Origin: GCA-002708315 sp963676635
Lineage (GTDB): Bacteria; Bacteroidota; Bacteroidia; Bacteroidales; F082
Assembly (NCBI GenBank): GCA_963676635.1
Contig: OY781105.1
Location: forward strand, 682,001 to 746,000
DNA length: 64,000 nucleotides
Direction of reading: 5' to 3'
Shown: positions 42,962 to 52,021 of the stretch, in pieces
Layout of the letters: each line of letters begins with the position of its first letter
Numbering within the stretch: position 1 is the stretch's first letter
Position numbers and translations under genes: made by a program
Notes under the pieces: generated by a model
Told to the model about the DNA's origin: nothing
What the model saw: the letters and a program-made list of their open reading frames with translations, nothing else
Databases searched by the model: none

Positions 42962-44047
42962 ATGACTAAATCTAACAGGAATATCACAATAATAATATCA
43001 CTAATTCTGACTTCAATTTATACCTTTGGTCAATCATGTTTACCGAACGGAATTACCTTTAATAATCAAGTACAAATTGACAGTTTTAGTTATAATTATC
43101 CGGGATGTCGGGAAATTGAAGGCAACCTTAACATTACAGGCAATAATATATTTAATCTATTAGGACTTAATCAGCTTGAACGGGTAGATAAAAGTGTGAT
43201 CATTGTAAATACCGATTCTCTTGTTTCACTACAAGGACTCAATAACCTTGTTGAAATTAAAGAACAACTATGGATTGGATATTGGGGCCCCAATGATAAT
43301 AAGTCATTAGAGTCCGTTAATGGATTGGAGAGTCTACGAAGAATTGGACTAGGGCTTACTATTGCGCAAAACCCCAAACTTGAGAACTTAATTGGTTTTG
43401 ATAGTTTAAGATATGTTTACAACCTTTATATTGGACCTAATGAGTCGTTAACTAGCCTTAATGGTTTAATTAGCCTTGACACTATTGACTATGAACTAAT
43501 TATTTCAGGTGCAAACAGCTTAAATAGCATAGAAGGGTTAAACAATCTTTCTTACATAAACCACAGTTTACAAATCATGTATAATGAGTCACTAACAAGT
43601 TTGTTTGGGTTAGAAAACCTAAATGAAACCTCTGTAAACTGGTTCTTGAAAATTGCTGATAATCCAACCCTTTCGCAATGTGAAGCTGAAAGCATATGTA
43701 ATTTACTAACAGATACAACAACAATAATTTCAATCTGTAATAATAATAATGGTTGCAATAGTATTGATGAGGTAAAACAAGCATGTTTAGTTAAAAGTCC
43801 CATTCATAATTATAATGAAGATAATATTTCAATATATCCAAATCCAACTATTGACAAACTAAGAATAGTCTTAAAAGATGAAATCAAAATTATTGAGACA
43901 AAAGTACTTGATATAAATGGGAAGTTGAAGCTTAAATATAGTGATCAAAGAACAGATATTGATTTATCAAATTTAAATTCAGGTATTTATATAATTGAAA
44001 TAAAGACTTCAAATAGAATAAACAGAGAGAAGATTATAAAGCACTAA
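42962..44047 (+). CDS. Secreted leucine-rich (receptor-L-like) protein with T9SS type A sorting domain
   Basis: A 361-residue secreted protein with a signal peptide to about residue 22 (IYTFGQS). It continues CLPNGITFNNQVQIDSF, then about seven repeats of the form LNGLxxLxxIxxxLxIxxNxSL, as in receptor-L/LRR-like beta-solenoids. A small Cys-rich cap (LSQCEAESICNLL...CNNNNGC) follows, then a type A sorting domain (ISIYPNPTIDKLRI... to KIIKH). It is a paralogue of the frameshifted gene at 54781 (same GCLP.GI.F..Q..IDSF start and same cap). Probably on the surface or released through the type IX system. Confidence 0.85.
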   Translation: MTKSNRNITIIISLILTSIYTFGQSCLPNGITFNNQVQIDSFSYNYPGCREIEGNLNITGNNIFNLLGLNQLERVDKSVIIVNTDSLVSLQGLNNLVEIKEQLWIGYWGPNDNKSLESVNGLESLRRIGLGLTIAQNPKLENLIGFDSLRYVYNLYIGPNESLTSLNGLISLDTIDYELIISGANSLNSIEGLNNLSYINHSLQIMYNESLTSLFGLENLNETSVNWFLKIADNPTLSQCEAESICNLLTDTTTIISICNNNNGCNSIDEVKQACLVKSPIHNYNEDNISIYPNPTIDKLRIVLKDEIKIIETKVLDINGKLKLKYSDQRTDIDLSNLNSGIYIIEIKTSNRINREKIIKH

Positions 44048-44205
44048 TGGAGTAGACTTCCGCGAGTAGCGGACTGGAGAGATTGAAGGTACTGGAGGGA
44101 CTACCAATTCAGTTATAAGTATTAACATCTTTGCAAAACACGAGTCAGAGGACTCACACAATTTATGAAAAGAGGACTTCGTCCACTCCCCTCTCCCCAT
44201 CCTCA

Positions 44206-44793
44206 CTAACAATTCCTCTTCACCAACACAAAAAACACTTCCCTACCTCTCCGGGGTTTAATGGAATTTGTTGCTGTGTTGAATATTTTGAAATCGAAAT
44301 AAGGTGAAAAAAGTTCTCTGAATTCTTCTTCCGTGGCGCCAAAAGGTGGCGCATCCAAATTAAAATGATGATTGAAGGTAATACCCATATACTTGCCGCC
44401 TGTATGTAGCAGACTTTGTATCTTGTCGGCAAATTGTTGTCGGTAACTTACCGGAAATGATGTGAAGAAGGTCTGCTCAACAAGCAAATCGTACTTTTTA
44501 TCATGACTAAAAAAGTCGTCGGTAATAATCTGATTCTGCGGAAACTCCGGACACCTCTCTCTGAACCGCCTTATGGCTTCCATAGAAAAATCAAGTATAT
44601 ATGTATTCAAAAAGCCTGCTTTATATAAATACTCCGCCTCCCAACCACTACCAGCTCCTGGTACCAGTATCTTAAGACTTTTATCTGTAATCTGGTCAAA
44701 ATACTCCTTCAGGGGGGTACTAACATAACCCACATCCCAGCCTACCCTGCGGCTGCCTTCGTAGTAGCTATCCCAATATTCTTTTGTGTACAT
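44206..44793 (-). CDS. SAM-dependent methyltransferase (TPMT-like)
   Basis: A 195-residue class I methyltransferase. The start is taken at 44793 (MYTKEYWDSYY), because the upstream ATG at 44814 lies in the CTCTCACCTCTCAT repeat; GAGAGGAGAA just before it could be the ribosome site. The W(D/E).SYYEGSRRVGWDVG N-terminus, the SAM-binding LVPGAGSGWEAEYL and the FDLLVEQTFF-type post-motif match the thiopurine S-methyltransferase superfamily. The natural substrate is unknown (halide/thiol methylation is seen in relatives). Monocistronic, downstream of the pepC operon. Confidence 0.82.
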   Translation of the reverse strand: MYTKEYWDSYYEGSRRVGWDVGYVSTPLKEYFDQITDKSLKILVPGAGSGWEAEYLYKAGFLNTYILDFSMEAIRRFRERCPEFPQNQIITDDFFSHDKKYDLLVEQTFFTSFPVSYRQQFADKIQSLLHTGGKYMGITFNHHFNLDAPPFGATEEEFRELFSPYFDFKIFNTATNSIKPRRGREVFFVLVKRNC

Positions 44794-44888
44794 TTCTCCT
44801 CTCTCACCTCTCATCTCTCATCTCTCATCTCTCACTCCAGTCCCTCAAGTCCCTTCAGTCCCTTCAGTCTCTCCAGTCCCTCAAGTCC

Positions 44889-46277
44889 CTAAAACATCGG
44901 ATCCCATGGTGGGAGCACTACAGGTTCCTGTTTTAATATCTTCAGCACTTTCTCGTCTACATATTTCTTATGGATAACCAACCGGAACATATACTCATCA
45001 AACCACTCATCTGTCATAGTAAGATAACCATTATGGCCTCTGTCGGCACCCCAGCTATTTTCCAATAACCATTTATCAATACTACCATCAGGAAGAATAT
45101 TAACTCCAACCAACGCCATTCCATGTGTTGAGCCACTCTCTGATGTCTCGATACGCTGCTTCTTATCCATATTAAAATCAACTCCCATCAAATCGTTGTA
45201 ATTATAGTTATCCAATGCCAGCACACCGCTCTTGGTATTCAGCTGCTTACCAACATCACATGAGAAATACATAGCATCATTACCCAGTATGGAGTTTTTT
45301 GCGTATTCCTTAATATCATCATTGGGCAGGTTTACATACTTCCAGTTACCGCCTTCCACAAGATTACGGTCGTATTTTATTTCATACAGCTTATTATATT
45401 CTTTGGCAGGATCATTCATAAACATCACATAGTTTGAAAGATCAATGCCAATCAGCTCATCATAAAACTCCTTAGGTGTATATTTAGTAGCTTCACTTAT
45501 TTTGCCATCCTTATCCTTATATTGCCATACAAAATCCACTGGAGGCTCACCCAAACTAAGCACCAGTATTCTGTAGATATCAGAAAGCATATCCAGTTTT
45601 ACCTGCTGCCTGGCCTCTTCCGTCATACGGGAATGAGCAATTTTTCTGATTTTCAGTCCGTCTTCACGCAGCTTACGGCGCAACAAGCGCGACATCATCG
45701 CTGTGTTCTCACTCTGATAAGTATCGGGCATAGCCTCAGCAGGCACCAGTCCGTATTTCATAACATTGTCGGCAAAGGTTGTCCACTGGCCGCCATCACC
45801 AATGGGGTTTTTAAACAGCCATTGCACTTCACGGTCATCAATTGGCTTGTCAGCCGTTTTTAAAGCTATCTCCAGAAACAAATTAGCCTTTTCAAACTGA
45901 TCCCAGAAAAAATTATATGTCTGTGAGAACTCAAAGCTACCCATATTATATTTCTCCTGTACTTTCGGACGTAAGGTATTCAATCCGGTATAAAGCCAGC
46001 ATCTGCCCGAAGAATTCTGGTTTGTTATTCCCTTCGATTCAATTTTATTGGTAAAAAGATGGTTTTCAGCACCATCACTGTCTCTTGTCTGCGCAAGCTT
46101 TTTAATATCATTATGAGTAACAGCATTCATCAAAGCCACATCAGAAGGGCTGTTTTTAAACGATGCCCTTATTTTAGCCATATCATCCTGTGTTATCTGT
46201 CCTTCTGCATTTTGTGCATTCAATGCAAATGCAAATCCTAGCATTATCAATAATGCAGCTGTAAATTTACGTATCAT
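44889..46277 (-). CDS. Exported bleomycin-hydrolase-like aminopeptidase (C1B, PepC family)
   Basis: A 462-residue cysteine aminopeptidase. It has an N-terminal signal peptide (ending LNAQ), unlike cytosolic PepC. The active site is complete: Gln and Cys in NQNSSGRCWLYTGLN (about 85-100), His in GSTHGMALVG, Asn in ENSWGADRG. The C-terminus (LKILKQEPVVLPPWDPMF) is as in C1B hexameric peptidases, whose C-tail enters the active site. It cleaves N-terminal residues from peptides, here probably in the periplasm. It is last in the run lipoprotein - lipid kinase - SUI1 - peptidase, 5 bases after the SUI1 gene. Confidence 0.88.
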   Translation of the reverse strand: MIRKFTAALLIMLGFAFALNAQNAEGQITQDDMAKIRASFKNSPSDVALMNAVTHNDIKKLAQTRDSDGAENHLFTNKIESKGITNQNSSGRCWLYTGLNTLRPKVQEKYNMGSFEFSQTYNFFWDQFEKANLFLEIALKTADKPIDDREVQWLFKNPIGDGGQWTTFADNVMKYGLVPAEAMPDTYQSENTAMMSRLLRRKLREDGLKIRKIAHSRMTEEARQQVKLDMLSDIYRILVLSLGEPPVDFVWQYKDKDGKISEATKYTPKEFYDELIGIDLSNYVMFMNDPAKEYNKLYEIKYDRNLVEGGNWKYVNLPNDDIKEYAKNSILGNDAMYFSCDVGKQLNTKSGVLALDNYNYNDLMGVDFNMDKKQRIETSESGSTHGMALVGVNILPDGSIDKWLLENSWGADRGHNGYLTMTDEWFDEYMFRLVIHKKYVDEKVLKILKQEPVVLPPWDPMF

Positions 46278-46282
46278 TCTTT

Positions 46283-46636
46283 TTATCCTTTTAATTTACA
46301 TTTATATTTCATTGCCATGAGAATATCCTTCACTTTATTGCGGAAATCTCCCTGGATAATTATCTCCATATTTTTAACCGACCCTCCTACTCCACACTTG
46401 GATTTAAGGGTTTTACCCAGATCTTTCAGATCCTGCTCATTACCTTCAAAGCCTGTTACCAATGTAACCTTTTTGCCTTTGCGCTGTTTTTTATCAAGAC
46501 TTACATACAACAGTTGCTTTTCAGGTGCGGGCGTTTCAATTTCTTCCTCTTCATCATCCCAATCGTCGAAATCAGGATTTGTGGAATAAACGATTTTTGA
46601 TTTTAAATCTTCAAGATTGTTAAACTTTGCTGACAT
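46283..46636 (-). CDS. SUI1/eIF1-like translation factor (YciH family)
   Basis: A 117-residue protein. An acidic N-terminal tail (DDWDDEEEEIETP) is followed by the SUI1 fold (KGKKVTLVTGFEG and LKSKCGVGGSVKN, ending in IIQGDFRNKVKDIL). Bacterial relatives such as E. coli YciH act in start-site discrimination under stress. Its start overlaps the end of the lipid kinase gene by 17 bases, so translation is probably coupled. Confidence 0.9.
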   Translation of the reverse strand: MSAKFNNLEDLKSKIVYSTNPDFDDWDDEEEEIETPAPEKQLLYVSLDKKQRKGKKVTLVTGFEGNEQDLKDLGKTLKSKCGVGGSVKNMEIIIQGDFRNKVKDILMAMKYKCKLKG

Positions 46637-47513
46637 CAGGATTAATTATTATTTTTAACGACAGAGGGTTTATTTTCACAATAAGCTTCTTTTTAAAAAA
46701 AATAGGCTCACCATCAATATTAACAATACCCTTCTTCTTTCTTATCACATGTACTTCTTTTGTTTTAATAATATCAACATCAGGCGACATGTCAACCTTA
46801 CGTAACAACAGCAGGTTAGCAATCAGCGGAAGCTTATATATTTCAGGCTTTTGTGCGATACAAACATCAAGCATTCCATCTTTTAAAGTAGCATTAGGAG
46901 CGATGGTAGTGTTGTATCCAAACTGATTTGAATTAGCAAAAGCAATAAACAAAGCACTTACTTTAAGGTCTTTATCCTCTTTAAAGAGAAGTCTGTACTT
47001 TTCAGGCTTATACTGCAGATACTCATTGGCAATCACGTGAAAATACCCCAGAAATCCCCGTCTTGTGCCCTTGGCAAACAAATCAGCCACATGTGCATCG
47101 AAGCCAACACCGGCGATACTAACAAAAACCCTGTCGTTTACGCTGCATGTGTCGATTACCGAAGTACTGGCAATGGATACCAGCTCCACAGCTCTGTGAA
47201 TGTTTCTGGGAATACCGAGATGGCGGGCAAGACCGTTACCTGAGCCCATTGGTACAATACCCAGAGTGGCATCAGTATTCACCATGGGTGTAGCCACTTC
47301 GTTAACAGTGCCATCACCACCAACAGCCACAATAATATCAGTGTTATCGGCAATAGCTGCGGTACTCAGTTTGGCAGCATGACCAGCGTATTCTGTGTAG
47401 GCCATATCCACAGAAAACCTGTCTTCTGTGAAATACTGTTTGATGGCACGGTAGATGGTATTCTCATGCCTTTTTACAGAGTTACGGTTTATTATAAAAA
47501 AAACTTTCTGCAT
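46620..47513 (-). CDS. Diacylglycerol/lipid kinase (DagK/YegS family)
   Basis: A 297-residue lipid kinase. The N-terminal domain has the ATP-binding VAVGGDGTVNEV and GSGNGLARHLGIP motifs. A C-terminal beta-sandwich carries IAPNATLKDGMLDV (the Asp of the family) and ends in INIDGEP-like NIDGEPIFF. It would phosphorylate diacylglycerol or a similar lipid for phospholipid recycling at the membrane. It lies 3 bases after the lipoprotein gene. Confidence 0.92.
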   Translation of the reverse strand: MQKVFFIINRNSVKRHENTIYRAIKQYFTEDRFSVDMAYTEYAGHAAKLSTAAIADNTDIIVAVGGDGTVNEVATPMVNTDATLGIVPMGSGNGLARHLGIPRNIHRAVELVSIASTSVIDTCSVNDRVFVSIAGVGFDAHVADLFAKGTRRGFLGYFHVIANEYLQYKPEKYRLLFKEDKDLKVSALFIAFANSNQFGYNTTIAPNATLKDGMLDVCIAQKPEIYKLPLIANLLLLRKVDMSPDVDIIKTKEVHVIRKKKGIVNIDGEPIFFKKKLIVKINPLSLKIIINPDVSKV

Positions 47514-47516
47514 TGC

Positions 47517-47861
47517 TTACTTACCCATTACAACAGTTACGTCTCTGATACGCTCTTCAGCGGAAACACCACTTTCATCAGTAACATTATACTTCACCTC
47601 ATAATCGCCTTCAACTGATACATTAACATTGCTGTTTACTGTGATACGGGATGAAATATCTATTGTATCGCCTTCACGCGTAATATCATATGCAGTAGCT
47701 CCCGGATCCTCATAAGGCACATCCAGTGCCCAGTACAATGGATTTAAACCCTGAATAACAATAACTGGCGTAGTACCATCACCTGTTTCATCTTTCTTGC
47801 ACGACTCAAACATTAATGCCGCCAATACAAAGATTATCAATATGCCTGCTACTTTTTTCAT
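47517..47861 (-). CDS. Lipoprotein with DUF5011/HYR-like domain
   Basis: A 114-residue protein starting at MKKVAGILIIFVL (47861), where a type II signal peptide begins (LMFESC, Cys near 20). The upstream ATG at 47882 would disrupt the signal. The body has one Ig-like DUF5011 domain (DPGATAYD...YEVKYNVTDESG). Such domains occur in surface proteins of Bacteroidota. It is the first gene of a four-gene run with the lipid kinase, SUI1 factor and aminopeptidase. Confidence 0.82.
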   Translation of the reverse strand: MKKVAGILIIFVLAALMFESCKKDETGDGTTPVIVIQGLNPLYWALDVPYEDPGATAYDITREGDTIDISSRITVNSNVNVSVEGDYEVKYNVTDESGVSAEERIRDVTVVMGK

Positions 47862-47879
47862 ATTTAAAACAATTTCATG

Positions 47880-47887
47880 CAAAGGTA
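47880..47887 (-). promoter_or_regulatory. -7 promoter element of the lipoprotein/lipid-kinase operon
   Basis: Minus-strand TACCTTTG (TAnnTTTG), 18 bases before the ATG at 47861. Confidence 0.6.
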
Positions 47888-48031
47888 ATTAATTTGGCAA
47901 AATGTGAGTTTACGAACAAGCGAAAATGCTACTGTGGAAGTTCAAGGTTCAATGTTCAAGGTTCAAGGTTCAATGTTGGGGTGACTCAGAAGAACTACTG
48001 GCTGTCTCTTCGTCCGGTCGTATTTTTTCAA

Positions 48032-48039
48032 TACTTTTG
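48032..48039 (+). promoter_or_regulatory. -7 promoter element of the M23 peptidase gene
   Basis: TACTTTTG, 21 bases before the ATG at 48061. It lies inside a longer open frame that begins at 47926, which helps to reject that earlier start. Confidence 0.65.
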
Positions 48040-48060
48040 CACATCATTAACTTTCAGGCA

Positions 48061-49779
48061 ATGCTAAGAAACATCATCAGGACAACCTTATTCATACTTA
48101 CACTAATATCATCTGTTCAATTACTTGCACAAAGCACACCCGATTTTACGCCTCCGGTGGATATCCCTGTCTACCTTTCAGGTACCTTTGGTGAGCTGCG
48201 ATCAAATCACTTCCATTCGGGGATTGACATAAAAACGCAGGGCACTGAAGGCAAAAATATTATTGCCATTGAAGATGGATGGGTAAGCCGCATTAAGATA
48301 TCAGAAGGTGGATACGGTAAGGCATTGTACATAACGCATCCCAACGGCTATATGAGTGTATATGGCCACCTGCAACAGTTTAATGATGAAATTCAGAAAT
48401 ATGTTATCGACAAACAATATGAACAGGAGAGCTTTACTATCCAGATATTTCCCGATAAGGGAGATATTCCTGTAAAAAAAGGACAAGTAATTGCCTTGTC
48501 GGGAAATACAGGTAGCTCCATGGGTCCTCATTTGCACTTTGAAATCCGTAAAGCTACTAATCAGCACCCCGTTAACCCATTACAGTTTAAGGCTATAAAG
48601 GTAAAAGACTACTATCGCCCGCAGATAAAAATGCTGGCTGTTTATCCGGTTAACGAAACCAGTGTTATATCGGGCAAAAACGATACAGCATACTATAATG
48701 TGCAGGGATGGGGTGTAAAACACAGAGTTAATGATACGCTGCTACTTAGCGGTGAGGTTTCATTCGGCATCAGCACCCACGATTTGATGAATGACATACC
48801 CAATAAAAATGGTGTATATAATATAAAGGTGTATTTTGATACAACTTTGTTTTTTGAAATTAAGATGGATGAGCTGTCATTTAGCAAATCGCGATACATT
48901 AACAGCCTAATTGATTACGCTTACGCTGAAAAAACAAAGCAGAGGATAGTACGCACCCAGTTGGATACTAACAATATGCTTGGAAACTATTCAACGATAG
49001 TACATAACGGTATTATCAATGTAAATGACACACTGCAGCATACCCTTGTGTTTGAAGTAAGAGATATTTATAAGAATGTGTCGAAACTTAGCTGCGTTGT
49101 TGTTGGTGATCCGACAAAAAGTACAGAAGAAAAAACTCCTGAGAACATAACCGGTGATTATTTAAGGTACTCTGAGTCATTAACCATAAACGATGATCCT
49201 TTTATGGTGGACTTCCCTGCCAATACTTTTTATCGGTCTTTTGTCATCACTCATGAGATAATACCACAGAAAGACTCATTGTCGGATATTCTCAAACTGC
49301 ATAACAGATTCACCCCGGCTCATAAATACTTCACCATTAAGATGGAAATTCCGGATATGGATTCTCTGAGCAAAACACAGACTTACATGGCTTACTCTCC
49401 TGATAATGACGACTATTACTTCTCAGGTAATTCGATAACAAACAATACCCTTACTGTTAAATCCAGAGACCTTGGATACTATAAGCTTATGCAGGACAGT
49501 ATTACTCCGGTAATTGAGTTACTTAACTTCAGCGACAGCGCAAATATCAGTAATCTTAATTCCCTGAAGGTGAAAATCACCGACGCACAAACAGGTATTG
49601 CCGATTACAGGGCTACCCTTAACGGGAAGTGGATACTGATGGAGTATGATGCGAAAAAAAACAGGCTTACATATAACTATGACGACAGACTGCAAAAGGG
49701 AGCAAATAGTTTTGAGATTTCAGTTACTGATTTATCCGGGAACCAATCGACAAAAGCAGCAACTTTAATTTATCGGTAG
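48061..49779 (+). CDS. M23 family metallopeptidase (LytM/NlpD-like)
   Basis: A 572-residue exported peptidase. The start at 48061 gives a clean signal peptide (ending LLAQS); the frame's earlier ATG (47926) lies in a CAAGGTTCAATGTT word repeat and before the promoter. The M23 domain is at about residues 35-160: SNHFHSGIDIKT (H..D zinc ligands) and SMGPHLHFEIR (HxH). It then has about 400 residues of beta domains (Ig-like, ending LSGNQSTKAATLIYR). It should cut peptidoglycan cross-bridges or regulate a partner that does. Metal ligands are all present. Monocistronic. Confidence 0.9.
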   Translation: MLRNIIRTTLFILTLISSVQLLAQSTPDFTPPVDIPVYLSGTFGELRSNHFHSGIDIKTQGTEGKNIIAIEDGWVSRIKISEGGYGKALYITHPNGYMSVYGHLQQFNDEIQKYVIDKQYEQESFTIQIFPDKGDIPVKKGQVIALSGNTGSSMGPHLHFEIRKATNQHPVNPLQFKAIKVKDYYRPQIKMLAVYPVNETSVISGKNDTAYYNVQGWGVKHRVNDTLLLSGEVSFGISTHDLMNDIPNKNGVYNIKVYFDTTLFFEIKMDELSFSKSRYINSLIDYAYAEKTKQRIVRTQLDTNNMLGNYSTIVHNGIINVNDTLQHTLVFEVRDIYKNVSKLSCVVVGDPTKSTEEKTPENITGDYLRYSESLTINDDPFMVDFPANTFYRSFVITHEIIPQKDSLSDILKLHNRFTPAHKYFTIKMEIPDMDSLSKTQTYMAYSPDNDDYYFSGNSITNNTLTVKSRDLGYYKLMQDSITPVIELLNFSDSANISNLNSLKVKITDAQTGIADYRATLNGKWILMEYDAKKNRLTYNYDDRLQKGANSFEISVTDLSGNQSTKAATLIYR

Positions 49780-49841
49780 CGATAAGGAAAAATCAACACC
49801 AATCTGTAAACTCTTTGAAAGTTAGCAGCATAGTTACTTCA

Positions 49842-50366
49842 TCACAACTTAAACCATGAAGAGCTCATTTGTGTTACTCTTGATTTACAATCGTCCTTTA
49901 CCACTATAAATGTAACTTCACCATTTCTCATAATAAACTCATATTCTCCTGGTTTAATACCACAATCATTATCTTTATCGGTGTTAACAAAAGTTATATT
50001 TGCTTTGGTGTACACAACCTTGCCATTAGTTTTCTCAGGATTATCAACTGATGGAAGCTCAATAGTAAAGTCTCTACCCTTAATAGTCAGCATAGCACCA
50101 TCGTTATTACTAACCCAGGTACCTTCAAGCAATTCACTTATATTAAGGTCATTTTCTTTATCAACAGATTTACCGTCTTTTTTAACAATTTCCTGAGTCT
50201 CTGTTTGTGATAAAACATCTTTATCAACTTTTTCATCACTCATAATAAAGTAAGTTATTATAAATGCAATCAGTGCAAGCACAATAATAACAAGACCGAC
50301 AACGACAAATGAGTTATTTGATTTCCGGTTAGAAGCTCTTCGTTTCGCAGTACGTTTCTTTGCCAT
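49842..50366 (-). CDS. Hypothetical single-pass membrane protein
   Basis: A 174-residue protein. A Lys/Arg-rich N-terminus (MAKKRTAKRRASNRK) is followed by one helix (about 22-44) and an acidic linker. The C-terminal beta domain (LLEGTWVSNNDGAMLTI...KPGEYEFIMRNGEVTF) resembles lipocalin-like/'META'-type barrels, starting with the G-x-W motif. The topology is probably N-in with the barrel outside. No family name is certain. It is transcribed divergently from guaA. Confidence 0.65.
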   Translation of the reverse strand: MAKKRTAKRRASNRKSNNSFVVVGLVIIVLALIAFIITYFIMSDEKVDKDVLSQTETQEIVKKDGKSVDKENDLNISELLEGTWVSNNDGAMLTIKGRDFTIELPSVDNPEKTNGKVVYTKANITFVNTDKDNDCGIKPGEYEFIMRNGEVTFIVVKDDCKSRVTQMSSSWFKL

Positions 50367-50388
50367 AACATGTATTTTTCGATGTTGA

Positions 50389-50396
50389 CAAAATTA
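50389..50396 (-). promoter_or_regulatory. -7 promoter element of the gene at 49842-50366
   Basis: Minus-strand TAATTTTG, 22 bases before the ATG at 50366. Confidence 0.55.
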
Positions 50397-50430
50397 ATAC
50401 AAATCAAAAGCATAAAATAATTTTTCTGAG

Positions 50431-50438
50431 TATTTTTG
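50431..50438 (+). promoter_or_regulatory. -7 promoter element of guaA, very close to the start codon
   Basis: TATTTTTG ends only 5 bases before the guaA ATG (50444). Transcription in this phylum starts about 4-8 bases after the box, so the mRNA would be leaderless or nearly so. Confidence 0.6.
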
Positions 50439-50443
50439 CGGTC

Positions 50444-51973
50444 ATGAAAGAAACTATACTTATTCTGGACTTCGGTTCACAGTACACGCAACTTATAGCA
50501 CGCAGAGTTAGAGAGTTAAATGTTTATTGCGAAATTCATCCATTTAACAATATCCCGGAAAATCTGGAAGATGTTGTTGGAGTAATATTATCAGGAAGCC
50601 CTTTTTCGGTGCGTGATAAGAATTCCCCTGTACCTGATCTCAGCAATATCAGAGGAAAAATTCCATTACTTGGTGTGTGTTATGGAGCACAGTTTCTTGC
50701 ACAGTCGCTTGGAGGAGAAGTTGAACCTTCGAAAATTCGTGAATACGGTCGCGCTAATCTGGGATATATTGACCAAAGTTGTTCGCTTATGAATGGTTTA
50801 ACAGACAATACTCAGGTATGGATGTCGCATGGGGATACAATACTATCAATTCCCGACAATATTAAGATTACCACAAGTACGGAAACGGTAAAAGTAGCAG
50901 GATACAGTATAATTGGCGAACAAACGTACGGAATTCAATTTCATCCGGAAGTTTACCACTCCACAGAAGGAAAAAAGCTGCTTAAGAACTTCCTGGTGGA
51001 TATTTGCGGATGTTCTCAGCTGTGGACACCTGATTCTTTCATTGAGTCTACTATCGATAGCCTGAAGAAAAAACTTGGTAATGATAAAGTTGTTCTGGGT
51101 CTTTCAGGAGGTGTTGACTCATCAGTTGCTGCAGTACTGCTTAACAAGGCCATCGGAAAAAATCTGTACTGCATATTTGTGGATAACGGCCTGTTGCGCA
51201 AAAATGAGTTTGAAGATGTTCTGCACTCATACAAGGATATGGGGCTTAATGTAAGTGGTGTTGATGCATCCGACAGGTTTATGGATGCTCTTAAAGGAGT
51301 TACCGATCCAGAGAAAAAACGCAAAGCCATTGGCAATGCCTTTATAGAAGTATTCGACCATGAGGCTCATCTAATAGAAGATGTTAGCTGGCTGGCACAA
51401 GGCACTATTTATCCCGATGTAATCGAATCTGTTTCTGTTAAAGGGCCTTCTGCTACTATTAAGTCACATCATAATGTTGGGGGTCTTCCTGATTTTATGA
51501 AGCTTAAGGTTGTAGAACCTCTTAACACCCTCTTTAAAGATGAAGTACGACGTATAGGCCGTGCCCTTGATATGCCCGACCACCTGATTAACCGTCATCC
51601 TTTTCCTGGTCCGGGACTGGGTATCAGAATTCTTGGTGAAGTAAACCGGGAAAGGGTTAGAATATTACAGGAAGTAGACCATATTTATATCTCATATATG
51701 AAAGATTTCGGTCTATATAATAAGGTATGGCAGGCTGCTGCTATTCTTCTTCCTGTGCAGTCTGTTGGTGTTATGGGAGATGAAAGAACATATGAAAATG
51801 TAGTCGCTTTGCGTGCTGTGGAATCAACTGACGGCATGACAGCAGACTTCTGTCAGTTGCCTTATGATTATCTTGCTAAAGTATCAAGCGATATAATTAA
51901 TAAGGTTAAAGGTGTAAACAGAGTTGTTTATGATATCAGCTCCAAACCACCAGCAACAATTGAGTGGGAGTAA
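50444..51973 (+). CDS. guaA: GMP synthase (glutamine-hydrolysing)
   Basis: A 509-residue cytosolic enzyme of purine synthesis (XMP + Gln + ATP to GMP). The class I glutamine amidotransferase domain has Cys79 in GVCYGAQ and the HPEV His/Glu. The ATP-pyrophosphatase domain has the PP-loop SGGVDSS (221-227). The dimerisation domain is the C-terminal GMP synthase domain (RHPFPGPGLGIRILGE to PPATIEWE). It is complete and of the usual length. It is transcribed alone and convergent with the CCC-type transporter. Confidence 0.97.
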   Translation: MKETILILDFGSQYTQLIARRVRELNVYCEIHPFNNIPENLEDVVGVILSGSPFSVRDKNSPVPDLSNIRGKIPLLGVCYGAQFLAQSLGGEVEPSKIREYGRANLGYIDQSCSLMNGLTDNTQVWMSHGDTILSIPDNIKITTSTETVKVAGYSIIGEQTYGIQFHPEVYHSTEGKKLLKNFLVDICGCSQLWTPDSFIESTIDSLKKKLGNDKVVLGLSGGVDSSVAAVLLNKAIGKNLYCIFVDNGLLRKNEFEDVLHSYKDMGLNVSGVDASDRFMDALKGVTDPEKKRKAIGNAFIEVFDHEAHLIEDVSWLAQGTIYPDVIESVSVKGPSATIKSHHNVGGLPDFMKLKVVEPLNTLFKDEVRRIGRALDMPDHLINRHPFPGPGLGIRILGEVNRERVRILQEVDHIYISYMKDFGLYNKVWQAAAILLPVQSVGVMGDERTYENVVALRAVESTDGMTADFCQLPYDYLAKVSSDIINKVKGVNRVVYDISSKPPATIEWE

Positions 51974-52021
51974 AACAGAAAGAATACCACAGGGATATGG
52001 ACTAACAGGGCTATTTTATAA

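Noticed and set aside
47926..48060. N-terminal extension of the M23 peptidase
   Set aside because: It is made of a CAAGGTTCAATGTT word repeat and lies upstream of the -7 box and of the signal peptide.
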